Shown one piece after another: positions 1-7,921 of a stretch of DNA of 38,847 nt. A program made the translations under genes and the position numbers. A model generated the notes under the pieces. That model ran no database searches and was not told where the DNA came from. It worked only from the letters and a program-made list of their open reading frames with translations. The stretch comes from Flavobacteriales bacterium (lineage in GTDB: Bacteria; Bacteroidota; Bacteroidia; Flavobacteriales; BACL11). The first letter of the stretch is position 1, and each line of letters begins with the position of its first letter. Where the stretch lies: NCBI GenBank assembly GCA_012960805.1, contig DUAO01000013.1:1-38847 (forward strand), written 5' to 3'.

Positions 1-22
1 TAATAAATTATATTTTTTCATG
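1..22 (-). CDS. 5' end of an unknown leftward gene (partial, first 7 codons)
   Basis: Only the first seven codons, reading MKKYNLL, lie in the window; the rest runs off the left edge. The start is supported by a well-formed Bacteroidota promoter 20 nt upstream on the same strand (TTG, 19 nt, TACTTTTG) placed in the gap after the DUF3109 gene. A Met-Lys-Lys start followed by hydrophobic residues would fit a signal peptide, but seven residues cannot show that. Product unknown. Confidence 0.5.
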
Positions 23-42
23 ATTAATTTTTAAATTATTAA

Positions 43-72
43 CAAAAGTACTAAAAAATAAATAAAAATCAA
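43..72 (-). promoter_or_regulatory. Promoter of the left-edge gene (TTG-N19-TACTTTTG)
   Basis: On the minus strand there is TTG (70-72), 19 nt, then TACTTTTG (43-50), matching the Bacteroidota primary-sigma consensus TTG/TAnnTTTG at good spacing. It lies in the 58-bp space between the DUF3109 stop and the left-edge start codon. Confidence 0.6.
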
Positions 73-80
73 TTTTTTTA

Positions 81-641
81 CTAATGTTGTAAGGCAGCCT
101 CATTCAATTCTTTATACCAAGCCTCACCATATTTACGAATAAGTGGTTCTTTCAAAAAAATATAAACCGGAATTTCTAATTCACTACCACATTTACAGGC
201 AGGCTCACAAATCTTAATTTTCTCATAATTTACCGCATCAAAATCACGATACTGTTTTATGCGTATCGGAAATAAATGGCAAGAAATTGGTTTTTTAAAA
301 TCTGTTTTACCATCCAAATACGCTTTTTCAATAGTGCATTTTGTAATTCCATTTTCAAAAGTTACAAAAGCACATTCACAGTTATTTACTAGCGGAGTGG
401 TCAAATCACCATCCGCATCATATACAGCAACTCCCTGATTTTCAATCTCAGTAATTCCTTCTTTTCTCATATAAGGTTTTACTTTCTCGTAAATTTCATC
501 TAGTATCTTTTCTTCCTCTTTTAATAGTGGCGCACCAGAATCTCCCTCTACACAGCAAGCCCCTTTACATGCATTTAAATCACAAACAAAATGCTTTTCA
601 AAAACATCCAAAGAAATTATTTTATCCTCTACTTGAATCAT
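81..641 (-). CDS. DUF3109 family cysteine-rich protein
   Basis: This 186-aa protein is recognised as DUF3109, common in Bacteroidota and without an established function. It is rich in cysteine: a CDLNACKGACC cluster near residues 20-30, NCEC near 87, KCTI, SCHLFP, and a C-terminal CEPACKCG. Such spaced pairs suggest bound metal (zinc or an Fe-S cluster), as proposed for YkgJ-like CxxxxCC proteins; that is inference. There is no signal peptide, so it is probably cytoplasmic. It is divergent from glyS with only 35 bp between the start codons, and its own -7 box TAGTTTTG ends 4 nt before the ATG, which supports this start. The stop is followed by the promoter of the next leftward gene, so it is probably monocistronic. 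Confidence 0.85.
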   Translation of the reverse strand: MIQVEDKIISLDVFEKHFVCDLNACKGACCVEGDSGAPLLKEEEKILDEIYEKVKPYMRKEGITEIENQGVAVYDADGDLTTPLVNNCECAFVTFENGITKCTIEKAYLDGKTDFKKPISCHLFPIRIKQYRDFDAVNYEKIKICEPACKCGSELEIPVYIFLKEPLIRKYGEAWYKELNEAALQH

Positions 642-645
642 AAAG

Positions 646-653
646 CAAAACTA
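646..653 (-). promoter_or_regulatory. -7 box of the DUF3109 gene (TAGTTTTG)
   Basis: TAGTTTTG on the minus strand matches TAnnTTTG exactly and ends 4 nt before the ATG. No convincing TTG is seen at the -33 distance. The spacing implies a zero or near-zero leader. Confidence 0.5.
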
Positions 654-664
654 CAATAAATTAC

Positions 665-672
665 TACTTTTG
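665..672 (+). promoter_or_regulatory. -7 box of glyS (TACTTTTG)
   Basis: TACTTTTG matches TAnnTTTG and ends 4 nt before the glyS ATG. It sits back to back with the DUF3109 box, so the two transcripts would start within a 35-bp region. The -33 element is not evident. Confidence 0.55.
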
Positions 673-676
673 TAGC

Positions 677-2212
677 ATGGCAAATTATGAAGATGTCTTT
701 AAAAAAGTAGTAGCGCATTGCAAAGAGTATGGTTATGTATTCCAATCCTCAGAAATTTATGATGGTTTAGCGGCCGCTTATGATTATGGCCCTAATGGAG
801 TAGAATTAAAAAACAACATCAAAAACTATTGGTGGAAATCAATGGTGAATATGCATGAAAATATTGTAGGATTAGATTCTGCCATTTTTATGCACCCTAC
901 TACTTGGAAAGCCTCTGGACATGTAGATGCTTTTAACGACCCTTTAATTGATAATAAAGATTCAAAAAAAAGATACCGTGCAGATGTGCTTATTGAAGAT
1001 CATATTGCTAAAATTGAAGCTAAAATTGAAAAAGATTGTGTAAAAGCAACCAAGCGTTTTGGAGATGCTTTTAATAGAGAAGAATTTATTTCTACAAATG
1101 GTAGAATTTTGGAAAGACAAAAACAAATTGATTCAATAAAAGAGAAAATGAATATTGCACTTACTTCTGGTAAATTAGAAGATGTAAAATCATTAATTGA
1201 AGAATTAGATATTAAATGTCCTGTTTCGGGAACAAATAATTGGACGGATGTTCGTCAGTTTAACCTGATGTTTAAAACCCAAATTGGGGCTACTGCTGAT
1301 GGTGCTTCTGACCTTTATTTAAGACCAGAAACTGCACAAGGTATTTTTGTAAACTTCCTAAATGTTCAGAAAACTGCCCGCATGAAAATTCCTTTTGGAA
1401 TTGCTCAGATTGGAAAAGCATTCCGTAATGAAATTGTTGCGCGTCAGTTTATTTTCCGTATGCGTGAATTTGAACAAATGGAAATGCAATTTTTTGTTCG
1501 TCCAGGAGAAGAAATGAAATGGTACGCTTATTGGAAAGATTTCCGAATGAAATGGCATAATTCTTTAGGGATGGGAGAAGAGAATTATCGTTTTCATGAT
1601 CATGAAAATTTAGCGCATTATGCCAATGCTGCTGCCGATATTGAATTCAAATTCCCATTCGGATTTAAAGAATTAGAAGGCATTCATTCCCGTACTGATT
1701 TTGATTTAAAAGCACACCAAGAACATTCTGGAAAAAAATTACAATATTTTGACCCAGAAATTGAAGAAAACTATGTGCCTTATGTAGTCGAAACATCAAT
1801 TGGATTAGACAGAATGTTTCTTGCTGTTTTAAGTCACTCTTTTCGTGAAGAAGATCTAGAAAATGGAGAAAGTAGAGTGGTATTAAAAATCCCTGCTTTA
1901 CTAGCTCCTTTAAAAGCTGCTGTCCTGCCACTAACTAAAAAAGATAGGATGCCAGAAAAAGCAAGAGAAATCATGAAGTCACTTCAGTTAGATTTCAATT
2001 GCCAATATGAAGAAAAAGATTCTATTGGGAAAAGATACAGAAGACAAGATGCAATTGGAACACCTTTCTGTATTACTGTTGATCATCAAACTTTAGAAGA
2101 CAATACAGTTACTTTACGAGACAGAGACACAATGAAACAAGAAAGAGTTTCAGTTGAGAAATTGCATTCAATTATTGCGGAGAAAGTAACTATTGCTAAA
2201 TATTTAGCTTAG
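677..2212 (+). CDS. glyS: Glycyl-tRNA synthetase, single-chain class II
   Basis: Charges tRNA-Gly with glycine in the cytoplasm. The 511-aa protein is the homodimeric (eukaryote-like) type, not the alpha2beta2 form. Class II features are visible: EIYDGLAAAYDYGPNG near the N-terminus, RPETAQGIFVNF near residue 217, the motif 2 strand GIAQIGKAFRNEI, motif 3 around SIGLDRMFLAVL near 376, and a C-terminal anticodon-binding domain from about residue 405 (KIPALLAPLKAAVLPL). Length is normal and the ATG fits the family start. The gene is divergent from DUF3109 and its 3' end overlaps the converging folB by 4 bp. Confidence 0.97.
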   Translation: MANYEDVFKKVVAHCKEYGYVFQSSEIYDGLAAAYDYGPNGVELKNNIKNYWWKSMVNMHENIVGLDSAIFMHPTTWKASGHVDAFNDPLIDNKDSKKRYRADVLIEDHIAKIEAKIEKDCVKATKRFGDAFNREEFISTNGRILERQKQIDSIKEKMNIALTSGKLEDVKSLIEELDIKCPVSGTNNWTDVRQFNLMFKTQIGATADGASDLYLRPETAQGIFVNFLNVQKTARMKIPFGIAQIGKAFRNEIVARQFIFRMREFEQMEMQFFVRPGEEMKWYAYWKDFRMKWHNSLGMGEENYRFHDHENLAHYANAAADIEFKFPFGFKELEGIHSRTDFDLKAHQEHSGKKLQYFDPEIEENYVPYVVETSIGLDRMFLAVLSHSFREEDLENGESRVVLKIPALLAPLKAAVLPLTKKDRMPEKAREIMKSLQLDFNCQYEEKDSIGKRYRRQDAIGTPFCITVDHQTLEDNTVTLRDRDTMKQERVSVEKLHSIIAEKVTIAKYLA

Positions 2213-2562
2213 TTTGCTCCTTCAGTAGTCACTGAAATTTTATCAAAAGCAGCATCAATTGGAGGTTGGATTTTTTCCACCTCAACTTTAACTTTTTGCA
2301 CTTTGTGTAGGGGTAAAATTGCATCTACAATTCTTTTGGCAGGATGTTCTATCATGTTGGAGCGAATTGCCATTTGCTCTTTTACAATCTCAATGATTTT
2401 TACATAGTCCACTGTATCATTCAAGTCGTCTGTTTTTTCAACTTCAGAAGTATCTGCAGTAACCCAGACACTTACAATAAAATGTCCCCCCAAAACTGCT
2501 TCTTCTGGCAAATGACCATGATGCCCAAAAACTCGCATTCCTTCTACCGTAATCAATCCCAT
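2209..2562 (-). CDS. folB: Dihydroneopterin aldolase
   Basis: FolB cleaves 7,8-dihydroneopterin to 6-hydroxymethyl-dihydropterin and glycolaldehyde in folate synthesis. The 117-aa length is typical. The N-terminal GMRVFGHHGHLPEEAVLGG strand and DDLNDTVDYVKI (the usual D/S-x-T-x-x-Y segment) are recognisable, as is the C-terminal VEVEKIQPPI, with the pterin-binding lysine expected in that region. Its ATG overlaps the gltX stop (TGATG), so it is translationally coupled to gltX. No other folate gene is nearby. The 3' end overlaps glyS by 4 bp in convergent orientation. Confidence 0.93.
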   Translation of the reverse strand: MGLITVEGMRVFGHHGHLPEEAVLGGHFIVSVWVTADTSEVEKTDDLNDTVDYVKIIEIVKEQMAIRSNMIEHPAKRIVDAILPLHKVQKVKVEVEKIQPPIDAAFDKISVTTEGAN

Positions 2563-4085
2563 CAGTTGATTTTTTCTAAAGCAGTTTCCATTCTTTGTAT
2601 CGTCTCTTCTTTTCCTAAAAGAGACGCTATATCAAAAAGAGATGGTCCCATTCCAAGTCCTGTTAAAGAAACCCTAAAAGCAGGCAATAACATTCCCATT
2701 CCTAGTTCGTTTTCTTCCAAATATTTTTTAAATTCTATTTCAATACTTTCAGATGAAAAATCTGATAATTCTTCCAATCTATCTTTTAATTCTGACATAT
2801 ATTTTGGAGTATCTTCTTTCCATTTTTTACGAATAGTTTTTTCATCATAAGAAGTAGGTGCAACAAAATAATATTTTCCTCCCTCCCACATATCTTTTAC
2901 AAAAGTGGCTCTTTCTTTTAATTGCTCGCAAACTTCCTGTACAAAACTATCTTCTTCCTCTACCCCATTTTCTTTTAAAATTATTTGCAACTCTTGCGCT
3001 AAATCTTCTTTGGTTTTTGCTCTTAAATATTGCTGATTGAACCATCTTGTTTTATCAAAATCAAATTTAGCTCCTGCCTTTCCTACTCTCTCTAAAGTGA
3101 AGCTTTCTATCATTTCTTCCATTGAGAAAATCTCTTGTGTAGTACCTGGATTCCATCCTAAAAAGGACAACATATTAATAACAGCTTCCGAAATATATCC
3201 GCTTTCTCTGTACCCCGAACTAATTTCTTTTGTTTCAGGATTCGTCCACTGAGTTGGGAATACTGGGAACCCTAATCTATCTCCATCTCTTTTACTAAGT
3301 TTTCCGTTTCCATCTGGCTTTAAGATAAGTGGTAAATGTGCAAATTGCGGCATTACATCTTCCCATCCTAAATATCGGTACATCAAAACATGTAAAGGAG
3401 CAGAAGGCAACCACTCTTCTCCTCTAATTACATGCGAAATTTTCATTAAATAATCATCCACCACATTTGCTAAATGATAAGTTGGCATGCCGTCTGATTT
3501 AAAGATAACTTTATCGTCCATATTATTGGTGTTTACCACTACCCATCCCCTGATAATATCGTTTAGTTTTACCTCTTCATTTCTAGGCATTTTTATACGA
3601 ATAACATACTCATCCCCTGCTTTCATTCTTTTATTCACTTCATCTTCCGAAAGGGCTAAAGAGTTTTGCATTGTAGATCTAGTTACTGTATTATATTGTG
3701 GTGAAGGAACGCCTGCAGCCTTCATTCTTTCACGCATTGCAGTCAACTCTTCTGAAGTATCAAATGCATAATAGGCAAAACCATGTTTTATCAATTGCTC
3801 GGCATATGGCAAATACAAATGTTTTCTTTCTGATTGTTTGTACGGACCGAAATCTCCCCCTTCTACTTCACTTTCATCAAATTCAATACCACACCATTTT
3901 AAGGAATCTACAATGTATTCTTCTGCCCCCTCTACAAATCGTGCTTGATCAGTATCTTCCACGCGCAAAATCATCTTTCCTGCTTGATTTTTGGCGAAAA
4001 GGTAGTTATACAGTGCGGTTCTCACTCCTCCAATATGTAACGGTCCGGTAGGACTAGGGGCAAATCTTACTCTTACTTCTGACAT
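2562..4085 (-). CDS. gltX: Glutamyl-tRNA synthetase
   Basis: Class I synthetase that attaches glutamate to tRNA-Glu. The HIGH-type signature is in FAPSPTGPLHIGGVRTALYN (residues 8-27) and the KMSKS-type loop is KLSKRDGDRLGFP near 264. The all-helical anticodon-binding part follows. The length of 507 aa is normal. GatA lies in the same window; if the whole GatCAB enzyme is present, Glu-tRNA-Gln made by a non-discriminating GltX could be amidated, but discrimination cannot be read here. First gene of a two-gene unit with folB, preceded by a TATCTTTG -7 box 21 nt upstream of the ATG. Confidence 0.97.
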   Translation of the reverse strand: MSEVRVRFAPSPTGPLHIGGVRTALYNYLFAKNQAGKMILRVEDTDQARFVEGAEEYIVDSLKWCGIEFDESEVEGGDFGPYKQSERKHLYLPYAEQLIKHGFAYYAFDTSEELTAMRERMKAAGVPSPQYNTVTRSTMQNSLALSEDEVNKRMKAGDEYVIRIKMPRNEEVKLNDIIRGWVVVNTNNMDDKVIFKSDGMPTYHLANVVDDYLMKISHVIRGEEWLPSAPLHVLMYRYLGWEDVMPQFAHLPLILKPDGNGKLSKRDGDRLGFPVFPTQWTNPETKEISSGYRESGYISEAVINMLSFLGWNPGTTQEIFSMEEMIESFTLERVGKAGAKFDFDKTRWFNQQYLRAKTKEDLAQELQIILKENGVEEEDSFVQEVCEQLKERATFVKDMWEGGKYYFVAPTSYDEKTIRKKWKEDTPKYMSELKDRLEELSDFSSESIEIEFKKYLEENELGMGMLLPAFRVSLTGLGMGPSLFDIASLLGKEETIQRMETALEKIN

Positions 4086-4106
4086 TTTAGTTTAAGTTTT
4101 GGGCTG

Positions 4107-4114
4107 CAAAGATA
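4107..4114 (-). promoter_or_regulatory. -7 box of gltX-folB (TATCTTTG)
   Basis: TATCTTTG on the minus strand matches TAnnTTTG, 21 nt before the gltX ATG, in the 87-bp divergent gap with the DUF4175 gene. The -33 TTG is not clear. Confidence 0.5.
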
Positions 4115-4159
4115 AGATTTATCAGGTAATAGAGTTTTATGATAAGCCGTTAAAAGTTG

Positions 4160-4167
4160 TACTTTTG
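4160..4167 (+). promoter_or_regulatory. -7 box of the DUF4175-ybeY-mnmG operon (TACTTTTG)
   Basis: TACTTTTG matches TAnnTTTG and ends 5 nt before the ATG of the DUF4175 gene, in the same arrangement as glyS. A -33 TTG is not evident. Confidence 0.55.
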
Positions 4168-4172
4168 TAAAA

Positions 4173-7100
4173 ATGAATACTCAGCCCAAAATAGAACTGT
4201 TTAGAAAACTAAATGCATTTGTTAAACGATTTTATACCAACCAGCTAATTAAGGGAGGTATTTATTCTATTGCTGTACTTACCATCTTTTTTATTATCTT
4301 TTCAATTGCTGAATATTTTACAAAATTTGATGTAGGAATGCGTACTTTTTTATTCTGGATCTATCTTATTATTAATACCCTAATAGCTGTAAAATATATT
4401 GCTATTCCTATTCTCCATTTATTTAGTCTTGGCAAAACGCTAACACACAAACAGGCGGCTAAAATTATAGGAACTCATTTTAGTGAAATAGGAGACAAAT
4501 TGCTAAATATTCTGGAATTACAAGAAATGAGTGAGGCGGATAATGCATTAATAAATGCCAGTATCCAGCAGAAAATTAAAACTATAAAGCCAATTGCATT
4601 TGCAAATGCAATCAAGTATTCTGACAACAAGAAATATGCAAAATGGGTGCTTATTCCAGTTGCTATCATTTTACTTTTTATCATTTCCGGGAAGCAATAC
4701 ATTCTTACCGAAAGCTCCGCTAGAATTTTAAAACACAATACTTTTTTTGAGCCAAAAGCCCCATTTGAATATATCATTCTGAATTCTAAATTAGAAGTAA
4801 TCCAATATGCCGATTATCCGCTAGCAATCGAAATGGAAGGTCATGAGATTCCTAGTGAAGTGTTTATTGTAATTAATGGAAATTCATTTCGCATAAAAAG
4901 CAATAGTAGCACTACATTCGAATATCTTTTTAAGGCAGTAAATGAGGATATTTCATTTCAATTTTTAGCAGGAGGTTATCATAGTAATTATTATACATTA
5001 AAAGCCCTTCCACAACCTAAGGTTGTTGATCTTAGCGTGTTTTTGAACTATCCAAGCTATACCAAAATTAAAGATGAGAGTATTAAAAATAATGGCGATT
5101 TAATTATTTCTGAAGGCACAATAGTGCTCTGGGATGCAAGCGTTCAAAACACTAAAAACGTAACTCTAGTTTTTTCTGGAAGTCAGCACAGTCAAAATAC
5201 AGATAAGACGTTTAGTTATAAAAAACAGTTTTTCAACAGCACTACTTATCAAATTATCACCCTAAATGAGTATCAACTGAGTGATAGCTTATCTTATTTT
5301 ATAAAAGTAATTCCTGATGCCTTCCCTTTGATTAAGGTAAATCAAAATTTTGATAGTACAAATGCTCAATTTTTGTTTAATGGCGAAATTGAGGATGACT
5401 ATCTGTTGCAAAAACTAACTTTTAATTATCGAATTACTAGCAATGACACAAATCCTTTAGTCAGTCAAAAAATACCAATTAAGCAACTCTCAAAAGAACT
5501 CTTCTTCTTTACCTTTAAGTTTGATGAATTGCAATTAGCTGCCGGAACTGGAATTGAGTACTATTTTGAAGTGTGGGATAATGACGGTATAAATGGCTCA
5601 AAAAACACAAAAAGCAATCATTTTTTATACAAAGAAGCCAGCAAAGAAGAGTTAATTGCAAAAAAAGATGCCGAGAATGACAAAACAAAAAGCGGACTCA
5701 ATAAATCAATTGCACTTGCTGATGAAATACAAAAAGACATTGCAGAACTAAACAAATCCATCTTAGAAAAGAAAGAAATAAGCTGGGAACAACAGCAGAA
5801 AGCAAAAGAAATACTAAAAAAGCAAAAGCAACTACAACAGCAAATAAAACAAACGCAACAGAAAAATAGCGATAACCTTAAAAACAAAGAGAAATTAAAT
5901 TCATCAATACTTGAAAAACAAAAAAAACTAGAGGAATTAATGAATAAAGTTCTGGATGAAGAAATGAAAAAACTCCTACAAGAAATGGAGGAAATGATGG
6001 ACAACGCTGACAAGGAAAAACTAAAAGATTTACTAGATAAATTAGATGAACAGAACATAGATTTAGAAAAAGAATTAGACCGAGAATTAGAGCTTTTCAA
6101 GCAATTAGAATTTGAACAAAAAGTAGAGGAAATCCTTGAAAAAATAGAAGAGCTAAAAAAAGAGCAAGAAAACTTAAAAGCAGAAACAGAACAAGGTAAA
6201 ACTAATAAAGAGGAACTTGCGGACAAACAGGAAGAGCTAAGTAAAAAAATGGAAGATTTGCAAAAAGATTTGCAAGACTTAAGAAAGAAAAATATGGAGT
6301 TGGAAGAAAAAAATAAACTTCCTGACACTAAGGCTAATGAAGAAGATGTAAAAGAAAAAATGAAGGAAAGTAAGGATGCTCTTCAGCAAGGAAAGAAAAA
6401 GAAAGCACAGAAAGCACAAAAAAAAGCGATAGAAGAATTAGAAGAGATAGAGCAACAATTGCAAAGCATGCAACAAAGTAGTGGGGAGGACAAACCAATA
6501 GAAGATATGGAGACCTTAAGAAAAATTCTAGAAAACTTAGTTACTCTTTCTTTTGATCAAGAAAGCCTAATGCAGACTGCCAGAAATACCCCAAGAAACA
6601 GTGCTGAATTTATAAAAATTGTTCAGAGGCAAAACAAACTAGCTGATGATAGTCAAATCATTGAAGATTCTTTATTAGCCCTTAGCAAAAGAGTAGTTCA
6701 GATACAAGCCACTATAAATAAAGAAATTTCTGCTATCAAGAATAATATGAATAAAGCAACTCAGGAGCTAGAAGAAAGACAAGTTGAAAAAGCAGCAAAA
6801 CGACAACAATTGGTAATGATGTCAACAAATAATTTGGCTTTACTTTTAGCAGAGATATTGGAGCAAATGCAAAAAAATTTAGAAATGCTCCCTTCACAAT
6901 GTAACAGACCTAAAAATTGTAATAAGCCAAATCCTAATTGCACAAAACCCTCAATGTCACAACTAAAAGAAGCTCAAAAGAAGCTCAATAAAGAAATGAA
7001 AAAGGGTAAGAGCGGAAAGAAAGGGGAAAAGAAGGGAGAGCAAGAAGCAAAAAAATTAATGCAATTAGCAAAAAAACAAGAGGCTATCAGAAAACAACTA

Positions 7101-7472
7101 ATGAAATTAAGAGATGAGCAAGGTAAAAATGGGGAGAAAGGAAAGATTGACAAGATATTAGAGGATATGGAGAAAAATGAAGTAGATATCATCAACAACC
7201 GAATAACGCGAGAAACATTAGCAAGGCAAGAAGAAATTCTCACTCGTTTACTTGAAGCTGAAAAGGCTGAAAGAGAACAGGAAGAAGATGATAAAAGAAA
7301 ATCAACAGAATGGAATTTTACTCCAGATAATACTACTGAGCAATACCTTGATTACAAAAAGCAAAAACAGCAACAGGAAGAACTTTTAAAAACTACACCT
7401 GTACAGCTAAAGCCTTATTACAAAAAAAAGGTAAATACTTATTTCAATACTTTAATCAAGGAAGAAAAATGA
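4173..7472 (+). CDS. DUF4175 family membrane-anchored coiled-coil protein
   Basis: Recognised as the large DUF4175 family of Bacteroidota; function not established. At 1,099 aa it has two N-terminal membrane helices (about residues 25-48 and 57-84), a third near 158-178 (VLIPVAIILLFIISG), a beta-rich periplasmic region to about 475, then a very long Lys/Glu/Gln-rich coiled coil (about 485-780), a helical part, and a second charged region to about 1,080. A small cysteine cluster, CNRPKNC and CNKPNPNC, sits near residues 908-923. The long minus-strand Ser/Phe-rich ORF at 5618-6328 is only the shadow of this repeat-like coding. First gene of an operon; its stop overlaps the ybeY start by 4 bp. 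A structural or scaffolding role in the envelope is inference. Confidence 0.88.
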   Translation: MNTQPKIELFRKLNAFVKRFYTNQLIKGGIYSIAVLTIFFIIFSIAEYFTKFDVGMRTFLFWIYLIINTLIAVKYIAIPILHLFSLGKTLTHKQAAKIIGTHFSEIGDKLLNILELQEMSEADNALINASIQQKIKTIKPIAFANAIKYSDNKKYAKWVLIPVAIILLFIISGKQYILTESSARILKHNTFFEPKAPFEYIILNSKLEVIQYADYPLAIEMEGHEIPSEVFIVINGNSFRIKSNSSTTFEYLFKAVNEDISFQFLAGGYHSNYYTLKALPQPKVVDLSVFLNYPSYTKIKDESIKNNGDLIISEGTIVLWDASVQNTKNVTLVFSGSQHSQNTDKTFSYKKQFFNSTTYQIITLNEYQLSDSLSYFIKVIPDAFPLIKVNQNFDSTNAQFLFNGEIEDDYLLQKLTFNYRITSNDTNPLVSQKIPIKQLSKELFFFTFKFDELQLAAGTGIEYYFEVWDNDGINGSKNTKSNHFLYKEASKEELIAKKDAENDKTKSGLNKSIALADEIQKDIAELNKSILEKKEISWEQQQKAKEILKKQKQLQQQIKQTQQKNSDNLKNKEKLNSSILEKQKKLEELMNKVLDEEMKKLLQEMEEMMDNADKEKLKDLLDKLDEQNIDLEKELDRELELFKQLEFEQKVEEILEKIEELKKEQENLKAETEQGKTNKEELADKQEELSKKMEDLQKDLQDLRKKNMELEEKNKLPDTKANEEDVKEKMKESKDALQQGKKKKAQKAQKKAIEELEEIEQQLQSMQQSSGEDKPIEDMETLRKILENLVTLSFDQESLMQTARNTPRNSAEFIKIVQRQNKLADDSQIIEDSLLALSKRVVQIQATINKEISAIKNNMNKATQELEERQVEKAAKRQQLVMMSTNNLALLLAEILEQMQKNLEMLPSQCNRPKNCNKPNPNCTKPSMSQLKEAQKKLNKEMKKGKSGKKGEKKGEQEAKKLMQLAKKQEAIRKQLMKLRDEQGKNGEKGKIDKILEDMEKNEVDIINNRITRETLARQEEILTRLLEAEKAEREQEEDDKRKSTEWNFTPDNTTEQYLDYKKQKQQQEELLKTTPVQLKPYYKKKVNTYFNTLIKEEK

Positions 7473-7885
7473 TAGATTATCAATACATAAAAAATCAAGA
7501 ATTAAGTAATGATGAAAAAATTAGTTTGTGGCTTAATAATGTGATTGAAGAAGAGGGGATGCAAATAGGAGAGCTTGTTTATGTATTTTGTAAAGATGAT
7601 TATTTACTTGAAAGAAACATTCAGTTTTTGAACCACAACACACTTACAGATGTGATTACATTCGATTACTGTAAAGGTAAAATTGTTAATGGCGATATTC
7701 TTGTAAGTACCGAAAGAGTAACTGAAAATTCCAAAATCTACAAGGTTAATTATTTAACTGAATTACATAGAGTCATGGTGCATGGATTACTGCATTTGCT
7801 AGGTTATAATGACAAAAATGAAGAGGACATAAGAACTATGCGTAAAAAAGAAAATTATTATTTAAATAAGTTTATTAATAGCTGA
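7469..7885 (+). CDS. ybeY: Endoribonuclease YbeY, rRNA maturation factor
   Basis: YbeY is a metal-dependent RNase-like protein needed for 16S rRNA 3' maturation and ribosome quality control. This 138-aa copy has NTLTDVITFDY (the TDVLSF-like strand) and the metal motif HGLLHLLGYND near residues 110-120. The usual H-x3-H-x5-H has Asp in place of the third His; the same replacement is, as far as I recall, common in Bacteroidota homologues. The ATG overlaps the DUF4175 stop (ATGA), indicating coupled translation, and mnmG follows after 36 bp. The placement with mnmG suggests a shared translation-related unit. Confidence 0.93.
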   Translation: MIDYQYIKNQELSNDEKISLWLNNVIEEEGMQIGELVYVFCKDDYLLERNIQFLNHNTLTDVITFDYCKGKIVNGDILVSTERVTENSKIYKVNYLTELHRVMVHGLLHLLGYNDKNEEDIRTMRKKENYYLNKFINS

Positions 7886-7921
7886 TTTTCAGTTTTTAAA
7901 AATTTATTGATAACAAATATT

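Noticed and set aside
2344-2850. 168-aa plus-strand ORF across folB and gltX
   Set aside because: Antisense to two clear genes with conserved motifs on the minus strand; its composition is that of a shadow frame.
5618-6328. 236-aa Ser/Phe-rich minus-strand ORF
   Set aside because: It is the reverse shadow of the Lys/Glu-rich coiled-coil codons of the DUF4175 gene, with low-complexity content and no promoter.
7907-7921. TTG start of mnmG in the ORF track
   Set aside because: The ATG at 7922 gives the usual N-terminus before the FAD motif; the five extra residues have no support.
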